A stretch of DNA of 64,000 nucleotides from Pelagomonas calceolata (Eukaryota; Sar; Pelagophyceae; Pelagomonadales; Pelagomonadaceae). The translations under genes were made by a program, and so were the position numbers. Positions 25,878 to 34,703 of this stretch are shown piece after piece (within the stretch, counting starts at the first letter, position 1; every line of letters starts with the position of its first letter). The stretch covers positions 1,984,001 to 2,048,000 of the forward strand of contig CAKKNE010000003.1 of NCBI GenBank assembly GCA_918797485.1, in the 5' to 3' direction. The notes below the pieces were generated by a model. It had not been told where the DNA came from. It ran no database searches and saw only the letters and a program-made list of their open reading frames with translations.

Positions 25878-28800
25878 TCACTTCCGATGCGCCTCGAGGA
25901 GCGCGACGATGGAGGAGTGGCGTTTGTTTTTTGCGACGGACAGCGGCGTATCGCCGTCCTCGTCCGCCCGATCGACCTCCGCGCCGTTGTCCAGCAGCAG
26001 CCGCGCCGCGTCGACGTGGCCTTCTTCGCAAGCGACGAACAGCGGCGTCTGGCCCCACTTATCCGCCGGATCGACCTCCGCGCCTTTCTCCAGCAGCAGC
26101 CGCGCCGCGTCGACGCGGCCGTTCTCGCAGGCGGCGAACAGCGGAGTCCATCCGAGGTCATTCGCCTGATTAACGTCCGAGCCTTTCTCCAGCAGCAGCC
26201 GCGCCGCGTCGACGTGGCCGTTCTGGCAGGCGATGTACAGCGGCGTCCGACCGTCTTTTGTCGCCCGATCGACCTCCGCGCCTTTCTCCAGCAGCAGCCG
26301 CGCCGCGTCGACGTGGCCCTTCAAGCAGGAAACGAGCAATGGCGTCCAGCCGTCCTCTTCCGCTTTGTCGACCTCCGCGCCTTTGTCCAGCAGCAGCCGC
26401 GCCGCGTCGACGTGGCCTCCCCAGCACGCTGCGTATAATGGCGTCCGGCCGTCCTCCGTCGCCCGGTCGACCTCCGCGCCGTTGTCCAGCAGCACCCGCG
26501 CCGCGTCGACGTGGCCCTTCTCGCAGGCGATGTACAGCGGCGTCCGGCCGTCCTCCGTCGCCCGGTCGACCTCCGCGCCGTTGTCCAGCAGCACCCGCGC
26601 CGCGTCGACGTGGCCCTTCTCGCAGGCGATGTACAGCGGCGTCGCGCCCTGCTTCTCCGCCCGATCGACCTCCGCGCCGTTCTCCAGCAGCAGCCGCGCC
26701 GCGTCGACGTGGCCCTCCTGGCAAGCGACGTACAGCGGCGTCGCGCCGTCCTCGTCCGCCCGGTCGACCTTCGCGCCTTTATCTAGTAGCAGCCGCGCCG
26801 CGTCGACGTTGCCGTGCTGGCAGGCGATGTACAGCAGCGTCTCGCCGCGCCAGTTCGCCCAATCGACCTCCGCGCCAGCGGCCTTCGCCTCTGCTTCGGC
26901 GTGCTTCAACGCGTCCGTCGTCTTTGAGGTTAGAAATTCCTCGCAGTCCGTATGGCCCGCGGACCGCGCCCAGCCCGCCGCGTCGTAGCCCTGGAAGTCG
27001 GTTTGAGCGGCGTCGGCGCCGTGCTTCACGAGCTGCTCGCACAGTCTTAAGTGACCGGCGTCCGCCGCGTGCATCAAAGGCGTCGCGCCCGTGTGCATGT
27101 CCGCGACCGACGGATCTGCCCCGACAGCCAATAAAGCAATCACGGCGTCCGGACATAATGTGGATGAATTCGTCATGTAGTGTAAAGCTGTCGCGCCGGA
27201 CGGTAACGTCACGTCGACGTCCGCGCCTCGCTCCACCAACATCTCGACGAGGTCGCCCGCGCCGTACTGCGCGCTCAATAGTAACGGAGTGTCGCCCGTC
27301 TCCGGATCCACTCGATTGACCTCCTCATCACTTGCATTCTGGACGTCGCCCTTCGCGTTGCTCTCGACGTCCTCGGCGCCCTGGCCCCAGTACGGTAACG
27401 CGCCTCTTAACGCTACGAGGAGGTTGGGAGGCGGCGTGTAGTCGTAGGGCTGCGTCGTGCGCGGCCGCCCGAAGACGGGCTCGATCTCGTCTGGCAAAGG
27501 AGGCTGCTTTTTCTCCTCGGGGGCCTTGGCTGCTGCCGCGGCAAGGCGTTTCTCGGCCTCCGCCGTGGCCGCGTCAGCGCGCTCCTTTTCTTCTTCAGCG
27601 GCCCTAGCGTCGGCGGCGCGGACCTCGTCGCCATTGGCAGTGCGCGCCGCCGGCTCCACGCTTCGCTCGAGCGACCGCACGAGGTCGTAAATTCGATGCG
27701 AGCGCCCGTTGATCGCCTTAATTTTGTCGAACGTCACCTGAAGCTCGCCGACGAGGCCCGACGACACATGTCCGAGGGAAAAGTAGATGCAGCGCCACCC
27801 CGACGGCTTCGGCTCGCCGAAGCTATCTTTCACGCGCACGACTTCGAGGTCACCGCCGCCGTTGAGGAGCGAGAGCTGGCGGATCCCTTCGTGCAGCGAG
27901 GACACGGTCGTAAACAAGGCCGTGGCGCGCTCGACGTCGACGACGCGGCGGACGTCGCCTTCATAATCGCGGGTCGCCTTCTCGACGCAGCGCTCCCGAA
28001 GTTTCGTGGGGCCCCTCCGATATTCCCCGCCAGCGATCCGGATGATACCACGGATGACGTCGTGGAAGTCGTCGCGGCCGCGCTCCGCGAGGCCCAGTAG
28101 ATCTTCGACGGCTTTGCACGATTTGGGCTGCAGCGGCGTCTCAGCGTGCCGTTTTGCGAGCAGCGCGCACAAGTCGAGCATTTCGCCGCAGTGCGGGTCG
28201 CGCGCGTAGATATCCCAGGCCTCCTCGTACGCCTCGACGTCGCCGCGCAGCGCCTTGGCGAGCCCCGCCCGGAGCGTGTCAAGGTCCTTCTCGTCGGCGC
28301 AAAGGAGGTCGTCGAGCTTCGCTTCGAGCGGTCCCATCTTCGGGCGCGCCGCCGCGACGCCAAAACATTCGACAGCCCAGTCCGCCAGCTCCGGGACGAC
28401 GGGCGCTTCAGGCCTCGGGAGCCGCTCGTCGCGGACCAGCGCGGCCACGATCTGAGGGTGAGACTTCCCCTCCCACGGCTTTTTGCGCGTGAGAAGTTCC
28501 CAGATGAGCACGCCGTACGCATACGCGTCGGCGCTCGTGCCGACGCGCGCGCCGTCCTCGAAGGCCTCGGGGGCCATGTACGCGTAGGTTCCCATGACCG
28601 CCGTCATGGTCGACAGCGTGTGATTCAGCTCCTTGCTGATCCCAAAGTCCGCGAGCTTGCAGCGCAGGCCGTGCTCTGCGACGAGCACGTTCTGCGGCTT
28701 CAGGTCGCGGTGGACGATGCCGTGCGCGTGGAGGTGCGCGAGTCCCGCGGCGACGTCGCGCGAAATGTGGAGGACGTCCTGGTGGTTGAGGGGTCCGCGC

Positions 28801-29405
28801 GCGTCGCGGTGAATAACAGCCTCGAGGTCGCAGGCCATCAACTCGGTGACGACGTGGAACCCGAGGTCCGGGATCTCGCACACGCCGTGGACGATCAGCA
28901 GGTTCTGGTGGGGCAGGTCCGACATGACCATCAGATCCTTTATCAGGTCGGCCTTGAGCTCGACGGCGAGGCCGGCGACCTTGGACCGCTTCGCGGCGAT
29001 CTTCCGCGTCCGCCCGCGGCGGCGGCCGGAGCTTGGCTTCTGATTCCACGTGCCGCTGAAGACGACCGCAAAGCCGCCGTAGCCGATTGGCTCGGCGTCG
29101 AGCGTGACGTCCGCGAGCTGCCGCACGGACGCCGGGAGCTGCGGCGCCCCGGACGTGACCTCCTTGAGCTTCCCCAGCTTCTGCAGCAGCACTTTCTGTT
29201 TTAGCTTCGGGATCGCGAATTCGTCGAAGATCTCGGCGAGGTCCTCCGTCGGCGCCGAGGCCAGATACTCGCCGTCGACGTCGTTGTCGTGCAGATGCTT
29301 CGCGAGGTCTGAGAACTTCGGACCGATGCCCTCGACGAGGTCGCGGACGCCGTCCGCGCTTAGTGCATGGAGCGGTTGCCGCCCCGTCGACGCGCCGCCG
29401 CCCAT
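25878..29405 (-). CDS. SAM - protein kinase - RelA/SpoT-like - ankyrin repeat protein
   Basis: 1175 residues. MGGGAST at the N-terminus fits an N-myristoylation site (Gly2, Ser6). A SAM domain (about 12-82) is followed by a protein kinase (about 103-370) with IGYGGFAVV (glycine loop), KIAAKR (Lys139), HRDLKPQN (232-239), DFG (253-255) and APE (278-280), so it should be active. Residues about 460-580 (DYEGDVRRVVDVERATALF, RVKDSFGEPKPSGWR, ELQVTFDKIKAI) resemble a RelA/SpoT-type nucleotidyltransferase fold without clear catalytic residues; this assignment is tentative. From about 665 to the end come ankyrin repeats, nine of them nearly identical 33-residue units (HVDAARLLLEKGAEVDRA type). Likely a membrane-associated signalling kinase. 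The start was chosen for the myristoyl motif and SAM distance. Confidence 0.85.
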   Translation of the reverse strand: MGGGASTGRQPLHALSADGVRDLVEGIGPKFSDLAKHLHDNDVDGEYLASAPTEDLAEIFDEFAIPKLKQKVLLQKLGKLKEVTSGAPQLPASVRQLADVTLDAEPIGYGGFAVVFSGTWNQKPSSGRRRGRTRKIAAKRSKVAGLAVELKADLIKDLMVMSDLPHQNLLIVHGVCEIPDLGFHVVTELMACDLEAVIHRDARGPLNHQDVLHISRDVAAGLAHLHAHGIVHRDLKPQNVLVAEHGLRCKLADFGISKELNHTLSTMTAVMGTYAYMAPEAFEDGARVGTSADAYAYGVLIWELLTRKKPWEGKSHPQIVAALVRDERLPRPEAPVVPELADWAVECFGVAAARPKMGPLEAKLDDLLCADEKDLDTLRAGLAKALRGDVEAYEEAWDIYARDPHCGEMLDLCALLAKRHAETPLQPKSCKAVEDLLGLAERGRDDFHDVIRGIIRIAGGEYRRGPTKLRERCVEKATRDYEGDVRRVVDVERATALFTTVSSLHEGIRQLSLLNGGGDLEVVRVKDSFGEPKPSGWRCIYFSLGHVSSGLVGELQVTFDKIKAINGRSHRIYDLVRSLERSVEPAARTANGDEVRAADARAAEEEKERADAATAEAEKRLAAAAAKAPEEKKQPPLPDEIEPVFGRPRTTQPYDYTPPPNLLVALRGALPYWGQGAEDVESNAKGDVQNASDEEVNRVDPETGDTPLLLSAQYGAGDLVEMLVERGADVDVTLPSGATALHYMTNSSTLCPDAVIALLAVGADPSVADMHTGATPLMHAADAGHLRLCEQLVKHGADAAQTDFQGYDAAGWARSAGHTDCEEFLTSKTTDALKHAEAEAKAAGAEVDWANWRGETLLYIACQHGNVDAARLLLDKGAKVDRADEDGATPLYVACQEGHVDAARLLLENGAEVDRAEKQGATPLYIACEKGHVDAARVLLDNGAEVDRATEDGRTPLYIACEKGHVDAARVLLDNGAEVDRATEDGRTPLYAACWGGHVDAARLLLDKGAEVDKAEEDGWTPLLVSCLKGHVDAARLLLEKGAEVDRATKDGRTPLYIACQNGHVDAARLLLEKGSDVNQANDLGWTPLFAACENGRVDAARLLLEKGAEVDPADKWGQTPLFVACEEGHVDAARLLLDNGAEVDRADEDGDTPLSVAKNKRHSSIVALLEAHRK
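25960..26860 (-). repeat. 99-bp ankyrin minisatellite, about nine units
   Basis: In-frame 99-base units, each with an invariant CAGCAGC, CGCGCCGCGTCGACG block. The units near 26440-26640 are almost base-for-base identical, indicating recent unequal exchange or gene conversion within the kinase gene. Confidence 0.9.
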
Positions 29406-29840
29406 TTTACGGTCAAACCTCTGCTGCCAGAGGCTGTGGTAGGCTGTGGTGCAAAGCTTGTAATACCAAAGGTTTCGCTGACGCGTGGGGGGCGAGAGGC
29501 TACAGTTCCACCTACCACCGTCCGGAAAACCAGGAAGGCTGCCCGCGCGTGATTGGTGGGCATGCAACGCGGCATCTCCCACACCACTAGTCCGCCCGCC
29601 GTCTTGCGCCTGGCTTAGCTGAGGCCGTTTAGGGGTGCGGGGGAGTACAGAGAGCGATAGATCGGGAGATATATCGCGTTAGGTAAAACCCGCGAGCAGT
29701 CAATTTTCGCATGCTGCCAGTGCCACTACTGCCTCGCACGCCCGTACCGATGGCAGCACACACTCTCTGAGCCTCGCCTGGGTACCCGCGCACCGCCAGC
29801 GGCAAGGAGCGGCAGCCCGAGTGGCAGCCACTGCAACACG
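29406..29840. other. Divergent promoter region, no gene seen
   Basis: 435 bases between the kinase and glycosyltransferase ATGs. No palindrome copy, introner core or convincing frame. Confidence 0.5.
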
Positions 29841-30767
29841 ATGGGGCGGCGCGCGCGGCTAGTCCTCGGCCTCCTCGCCGCCGTCGACGCGATCCCCGAC
29901 CTCGGCGTCATTTATGCCGCGAGTGGCCGCCTCCACGTCCTGATGGCGACGGAGTCCGCGCGGCCCCTGAAGTCGCACCTCGTGCACATCCACACGCAAA
30001 CGGAGGACGACCACGCGACGTGCGAGAGGCTGCGCGACGGCCAGAAGTGGTGGTCCTGCGTCGACGTCACGCGGGGCGAGCACCGCGCGGCGCAGCTCTG
30101 GCGGCACCTCGCGAAGTACACCTCCGCGGAGTCGGAGTGCCGGAGGCTGCACGGCGACGCGCCGAACCGCATCCTGAAGATCGTGGCCATCGCCGCGGCG
30201 CCCTTCAAGCGCAACGTCTTCCTCGACGCGGACACGGTGCCGTGCTTCGACCTCGCGACGCTCTACACGCAGCTCCGGGCGACGGAGGAGCGCGGTTTGC
30301 TGGACCTCTACGACGTCCTCTTCGTCCCGGCGCGCGAGTCGGTCCCCCGGGCGCCGGCGCGCCTCGCGTCTTGGGCGCGCGCGCCGGCCTGGGTCGAGTC
30401 GAACGGGGGTGTGATTTTTTGGCGGCGGACGCCCGAGACGGCGCGCCTCTTCCACCGCTGGCTCGCGTCGTATTGCCGGGGCGGCGACGACCTCGCGCAC
30501 TTCAACGGGGGCGACCAGCACATCCTCTCGCGCGAGGTCCTGTCCGCGGTGCAGCGCGACCGCCTGCTGGTCTACCACTTGCTACCCATCTGGAACTATC
30601 GGTCGTGGCGGCGCCACTTTTCGAACAAGCAGGAGTGCTGCTCGTCGGCGTCGGTCACCGAGGAGCTCAGGCCCCTGCCCATCTACATCGACCACGGCTG
30701 CCGGAAGCCGCGGGACTACGTCAAGCGGACCGGGAACGCGTCCTGGTTCCTGGGGGAGGGGGGGTAA
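29841..30767 (+). CDS. Secreted glycosyltransferase-like protein, intronless paralogue
   Basis: 308 residues with an N-terminal signal peptide (about 1-16). GVIYAASGRLHVLMATESARPLK, then NVFLDADTVPCFDLATLYTQLR: LDADT is a DxD-type nucleotide-sugar/metal site as in GT8/GT77-like enzymes. ESNGGVIFWRR and FNGGDQHILSREVL match the acceptor-side strand and a 'DQ' motif of such folds. IWNYRSWRRHFSNKQECCSS and YIDHGCRKPRDYVKR follow. Highly similar to the next gene, so the two are a tandem duplication. Probably a Golgi or ER enzyme; specificity unknown. Confidence 0.78.
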   Translation: MGRRARLVLGLLAAVDAIPDLGVIYAASGRLHVLMATESARPLKSHLVHIHTQTEDDHATCERLRDGQKWWSCVDVTRGEHRAAQLWRHLAKYTSAESECRRLHGDAPNRILKIVAIAAAPFKRNVFLDADTVPCFDLATLYTQLRATEERGLLDLYDVLFVPARESVPRAPARLASWARAPAWVESNGGVIFWRRTPETARLFHRWLASYCRGGDDLAHFNGGDQHILSREVLSAVQRDRLLVYHLLPIWNYRSWRRHFSNKQECCSSASVTEELRPLPIYIDHGCRKPRDYVKRTGNASWFLGEGG

Positions 30768-31052
30768 TTGTGTCTTGTGAAGTTACTCTCGTTATTATTT
30801 CGCGGCGTTTCGCGAGCCAGGCTTGGGCTCGCCCGTCCGGCTGGACTATATATACTTAATTATACGTGTAGAAGCTGAAAAAACGGGTTTTTCACTGCAG
30901 CCGTAACTTTACCTTAAATATTGCCGGGCGCGAGCCTGAAACGTACTCGACAATTGCGTGTGACCAGTGCGCATCGATACGGCGCATCGATTCGACTCAG
31001 GAAGGTGAAACACAACCAGGCAATTTTAATTTTTAAGTGCTGACTTGTGATC

Positions 31053-32101
31053 ATGAGGCTACTCTCACTCGTTTGCCTGGCGCGGTGCGCCGTCGACGCG
31101 TTGCCCGACATCGGCGTCACCTACGCCGCGACCGGACGGCTCAACGTCCTCATGGCCGCGGAGTCCGTGCGCCAGTTGTCGACGCGTTATGCCCACATTC
31201 ACACGCTGAGCGCCGACGACCACGCGACGTGCGAGCGCCTGCGCGGCGGCGCGCCCTGGAAGTGCGTCGACGTGACGTCCGGCAGCTCGCACGCCGCGCA
31301 GCTCTGGCGCCACTTGGCCAAGTACACGGCGCCGGACGCGCCGTGCCGCAATTCACATAGTATCGCGCCGACGCGGCTCCTGAAGATGGTCGCCATCATG
31401 GCGGCGCCGTTCCGGCACAATATTTTTCTGGACGCGGACACGGTGCCGTGCTTCGACCTCGCGACGCTGTACACGCAGCTGCGGGCGGGCGGCGGCATGG
31501 GCCTCCTCGACGTCTACGACCTGCTGCTCGTGCCGGCGCGCGAGAGCGTGCCGAGCGGCCCCGCGGCGGCGAAGGGGACCTGGCGCGCGCCGGCCTACGA
31601 CAAGTCCAACTCGGGCGTCATTCTCTGGCGCAAAAGCCGCGCGACAATGAAGCTCTACCATGCCTGGATCCACGCGTACTGCTCGGAGCTGTGTGGAAAT
31701 CAAATTTACGGCGCGTTCGTCCTGAATCGCCGCGTCGTCCTCCACGCCATCGACGCGACGCCTGCTCACTGGTTGATTTGCACACAGGCTCGGAGAAGAA
31801 GCTGGGCACGCGGGGGAGCGCGGAGAGCAACGGCGCGGACCAGAATGTTCTCTCCTACGAGATCTTGCACGCGGTAAAGCGCGACGGGCTCCTCGTCTAC
31901 AGCCTGGGGCCGTGGTGGAACTATCGATCGTGGCGACGCCACTTCGCCAACAAGCCGGGGTGCTGCTCGTCGGCGTCGCGAGTAGTTGAGGCGGTATCTG
32001 GAGACCTGCAGCCGCCGCCGGTGTACATCGACCACGCGTGCCGCAAGCCGCGTGAGTACGCCGAGCGGTCTGGGAACGCGTCGTTCTTTTTGGGGCGTTG
32101 A
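31053..32101 (+). CDS. Secreted glycosyltransferase-like protein, paralogue with a young introner
   Basis: Exons 31053-31692 and 31788-32101 give 317 residues. Signal peptide 1-16; GVTYAATGRLNVLMAAESVRQL; HNIFLDADTVPCFDLATLYTQLR (DxD site); KSNSGVILWRKS; exon 2 carries SNGADQNVLSYEILHAVKRDG, WWNYRSWRRHFANKPGCCSS and YIDHACRKPREYAERSGN. Every block has a counterpart in the gene at 29841. Without splicing the frame runs into unrelated sequence after AYCSEL. With the 95-base intron removed, the protein resumes collinearly with its paralogue, plus four extra residues contributed by the insertion. Start at the ATG preceded by TGATC. Confidence 0.83.
31689..31787 (+). mobile_element. Introner element with perfect 8-bp target duplication (intron 31693-31787)
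   Basis: 99-base element. Ends are CTGTGTGGAAATCAA and TTGATTTGCACACAG (one mismatch over 15). GCTCGGAG occurs directly before (31681-31688) and directly after (31788-31795). The internal core CCACGCCATCGACGCG is at about 31742-31757. Donor CTGT^GTGG and acceptor CACAG^ keep the reading frame. The intronless paralogue at 29841 shows the insertion is younger than the duplication. Confidence 0.95.
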
Positions 32102-32159
32102 TAAATATGTGCGTTAGGCAACCTCCCGGAGCTCCCCCACCACAACCCCGCGAAGGAGC

Positions 32160-32184
32160 CCTAGCGGCCTGTAAAGACACTAGC
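32160..32184 (+). promoter_or_regulatory. Hyphenated palindrome copy 9
   Basis: Arms CCTAGCGGC and GACACTAGC around CTGTAAA (one base longer spacer), followed by AAA. It is 286 bases upstream of the ATG at 32470. Confidence 0.82.
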
Positions 32185-32469
32185 AAAAAGCAAAAGCGCA
32201 CTGGCATGCAAGGCGGATATTTCGATATATACGCCAGCAAGGACCATAGCTGTTCCTTGTTTATTATCGGCCCGGTCCAGTGGTGACTTGACCAGTGGCC
32301 GACCAGCGTGGCTCTATCGGTCTGAGCCGCTGGCCTCTCCGAACAAAAAACTTTTACCATCCAAGCTCTCCGTCCTCACGACAGACACGAACCATTGAGA
32401 CCGCAAAGATTGATAATTGGCCAGCTTCCGGCAGCTGCTACCGCAGCGCTCACGCCACCCGACGCCGTC

Positions 32470-33156
32470 ATGCCGCCGTCCGTCGCGGCTGAGGCGGCGG
32501 CGGCGGCGGCGGTGGCGGCTGACGCGCGTCACGCGGCCGCAGCCGCACACGACGAGCTCGACACGGTGGCCGAGGAGCCGGCCGCGGTCACGACGGTCGC
32601 GGAGCCGGCTACGGAGCCGCCCGTCGCCGCGCTGGCGTCCGTGACGCTCGACGCCGCGCCGACGGACCTCGCGGCGCCGCCCGAGCCCCCGGCGACCACG
32701 GCCCCGACGCCCTTCGCGGCCCTCGCGACGCCGCCGCCGCCTCCAGTAGACGACGACGCGCCGGCGATCCCGCGCTGGGCCTTTCTGCGCGTCGGCCGGG
32801 CCATGGAGCGGTCCGCCGTCGCCGACGCGGACGACGAGGTCTCCTACCTCGACGTGGACCTCGACCCGGGCGCGGCGCCGCGGGCGCGGGGCTTCTTCGC
32901 GGCGGCGCCGCCGCCGCCCCTCGCGGACCCGGCGCCGCCGGCGCCCGACGGGACCCCGCCCGGCCAGGGCCAGGGCCAGGGCCAGGGCCAGCTCGTCGTG
33001 CCGGGCCTGCCGCGAGGCGCGTCCGCGGGCAGCCTGGCCTACTCGCAGACGACGACGGAGGGCTCCTACGTCGACGTGCACGTGTCGTCGCCGTCGTCGT
33101 CGTCCCACGGCGTCTCGCCGCGGTCGCAGTCCTCGGGCCGCTCCGAGGACATCTGA
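32470..33156 (+). CDS. Low-complexity Ala/Pro-rich hypothetical protein
   Basis: 228 residues. The N-terminal half is Ala/Pro/Thr-rich. A more ordered stretch, IPRWAFLRVGRAMERSAVADAD then EVSYLDVDLD (about 99-135), is followed by a GQ repeat encoded by five GGCCAG hexamers (32960-32990) and a Ser-rich tail. No family, no targeting signal. Coding bias suggests a real gene, but the function is unknown. Confidence 0.5.
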   Translation: MPPSVAAEAAAAAAVAADARHAAAAAHDELDTVAEEPAAVTTVAEPATEPPVAALASVTLDAAPTDLAAPPEPPATTAPTPFAALATPPPPPVDDDAPAIPRWAFLRVGRAMERSAVADADDEVSYLDVDLDPGAAPRARGFFAAAPPPPLADPAPPAPDGTPPGQGQGQGQGQLVVPGLPRGASAGSLAYSQTTTEGSYVDVHVSSPSSSSHGVSPRSQSSGRSEDI

Positions 33157-33286
33157 CCCCTTTTGTATGTTTCTCCCTTACGCGCTGTACTAATAATGCA
33201 CATTATCACAATGTTCTGTTTTCCACGACCGCCGTGACGCGACTTCAAAACCGCACGGATTGCGCCGCCTCGACGGCGTCGACGCG

Positions 33287-34285
33287 TCACGCGAGGAACC
33301 GGTTCGGGAAGAACGCGAGGCCCGCGGGCCCGGCGTCGCGGCAGAGCCGGCCCGCGGCCTCGGCGTCGAGGCAGTGCTCCAGGCCGAGCGCCGCGGGCCC
33401 GCGGAGCGCGCGCGCGACGGCCGGCGCCGACGCGCCCGCCGCCGGCACGGCGGCGGCGACGCGGCCCGGCACGTCGTCGCCCGCATTGTAAATGATACGC
33501 ACGCCCGACCGCAGCGTGCGCATCGCGACGGGCGCGTCGGCGAGGCGCCGCGGCGCGTCGACGGCGAGGTACCGCGCGCACGCGTCCGCGAGGTCGTCGG
33601 GCGACACGAGCGCGACGCCCCTAGCGCGGTTGTAGGCGCACCACAGGTCCGCCAGGGAGCACGTCGGCCGCCTTTCCAGCAGGCGCTCCGCGACCCTCGC
33701 CGCCGACGCCGCGAGCTGCCGCGCGTCGCTCGTGTCCACGGTCGCGGCCTCGGCGTCGGCGACGCAGAAGGCCGACGCCGCCGAGGCGTCGCCGTAGCGC
33801 TTGAGCACGGAGACGACCTCGCCGGCCCGCGCCGCCAATGCTTTGAGGTCCGCGCGCGTGTCCTCCGCCAGGCCCTCGTGGCGCCGCCTTCTACGCCGCC
33901 GCCGCCGCGCGAGGCCGCCGATACCCGCGTCCGAGGGCTTGAAGCCCGTCGCGTGGTCGGCGACGGCCTTCTCGGCGGCGCTCGCGAAGGCCCGGCGCCG
34001 GCGGTCGTCCCGACAGTCGAAGGTCGCCTTCGTGCCGTTCGCCGCCCAGAGCTCGACGCAGGGCCGCGCCTTCTTCCAGCGGCGCCGCCGGTCGTGCGTG
34101 ACGACGCGGAGCAGCGTGCCGATCGGGATCTGCCGCTGCTGCCCGCCTTCGAGCGGCACGAAGCTCACGCCGGACGCCGTCAGTCGCAACGTCCCGCGCA
34201 CCCAGTCGTCGTCGACCTCGAGCTTGCCGGGCGTCTCGGCTAGGGTGGCTTCGGCGGCCCAGCTTTGGGTTGTGATGGGTTGCAT
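33287..34285 (-). CDS. VPS36: ESCRT-II subunit VPS36
   Basis: 332 residues. An N-terminal GLUE/PH-like domain (GTLRLTASGVSFVPLEG, IPIGTLLRVVTHD, CVELWAANGTKATFDCRD) is followed by the conserved GIGGLARRR junction and the EAP30 winged-helix region (DLKALAARAGEVVSVLKRYG, SLADLWCAYNRARGVALVSPDDLADACARY, VAMRTLRSGVRIIY). VPS36 binds ubiquitin and lipids through GLUE and, with VPS22 and VPS25, builds ESCRT-II on endosomes. The end (AGLAFFPNRFLA) is as expected for the second winged helix. Divergent from V-ATPase subunit E. Confidence 0.87.
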   Translation of the reverse strand: MQPITTQSWAAEATLAETPGKLEVDDDWVRGTLRLTASGVSFVPLEGGQQRQIPIGTLLRVVTHDRRRRWKKARPCVELWAANGTKATFDCRDDRRRRAFASAAEKAVADHATGFKPSDAGIGGLARRRRRRRRRHEGLAEDTRADLKALAARAGEVVSVLKRYGDASAASAFCVADAEAATVDTSDARQLAASAARVAERLLERRPTCSLADLWCAYNRARGVALVSPDDLADACARYLAVDAPRRLADAPVAMRTLRSGVRIIYNAGDDVPGRVAAAVPAAGASAPAVARALRGPAALGLEHCLDAEAAGRLCRDAGPAGLAFFPNRFLA

Positions 34286-34703
34286 GGCACTGCTCACGAA
34301 TGCCGCAAAAAGCTGCGCCAGGCGCGAGAGGCACTCAGCTCGAAGCCGGCGAGCGTTCCGGGCCGGGGCTCGCCTGCTGTGTCGATTAACAAGCTTTTTG
34401 AGCGCGCGAAACCCGTGAGATAAAATATCGAATTACAATGGAGCACTTCTATTTCTTTTCGACGCAGTACAGGAATCTAGAATCCTCTGCGAGGGCTACT
34501 CATAGCAAGCCTTAGCCTCCGTCTCCCCAGCCTCCTCCACCAGCCAAAATAGCAATCGCGGCGCGCGCATTGCCTACCACTGCAGCTGCATACGGCAATT
34601 TGCGTCTGAAAGATATTCGCCGCACGCGCGCTCGTTGAGCGACGCCGACGGCCGAGAGCTGCTTTATTGGCTTGACCAAAGCAGCAGCCACCCCTACAGC
34701 ACC
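34286..34703. other. Divergent promoter region, no gene seen
   Basis: 418 bases between the VPS36 and V-ATPase E ATGs. No palindrome or introner core found. Confidence 0.5.

Noticed and set aside
25960-26860. Possible CRISPR-like or satellite array
   Set aside because: The regular spacing is 99 bases, in frame, and encodes ankyrin repeats.
28146-29204. Long plus-strand frame antisense to the kinase domain
   Set aside because: Shadow of a strongly supported kinase; no recognisable motif.
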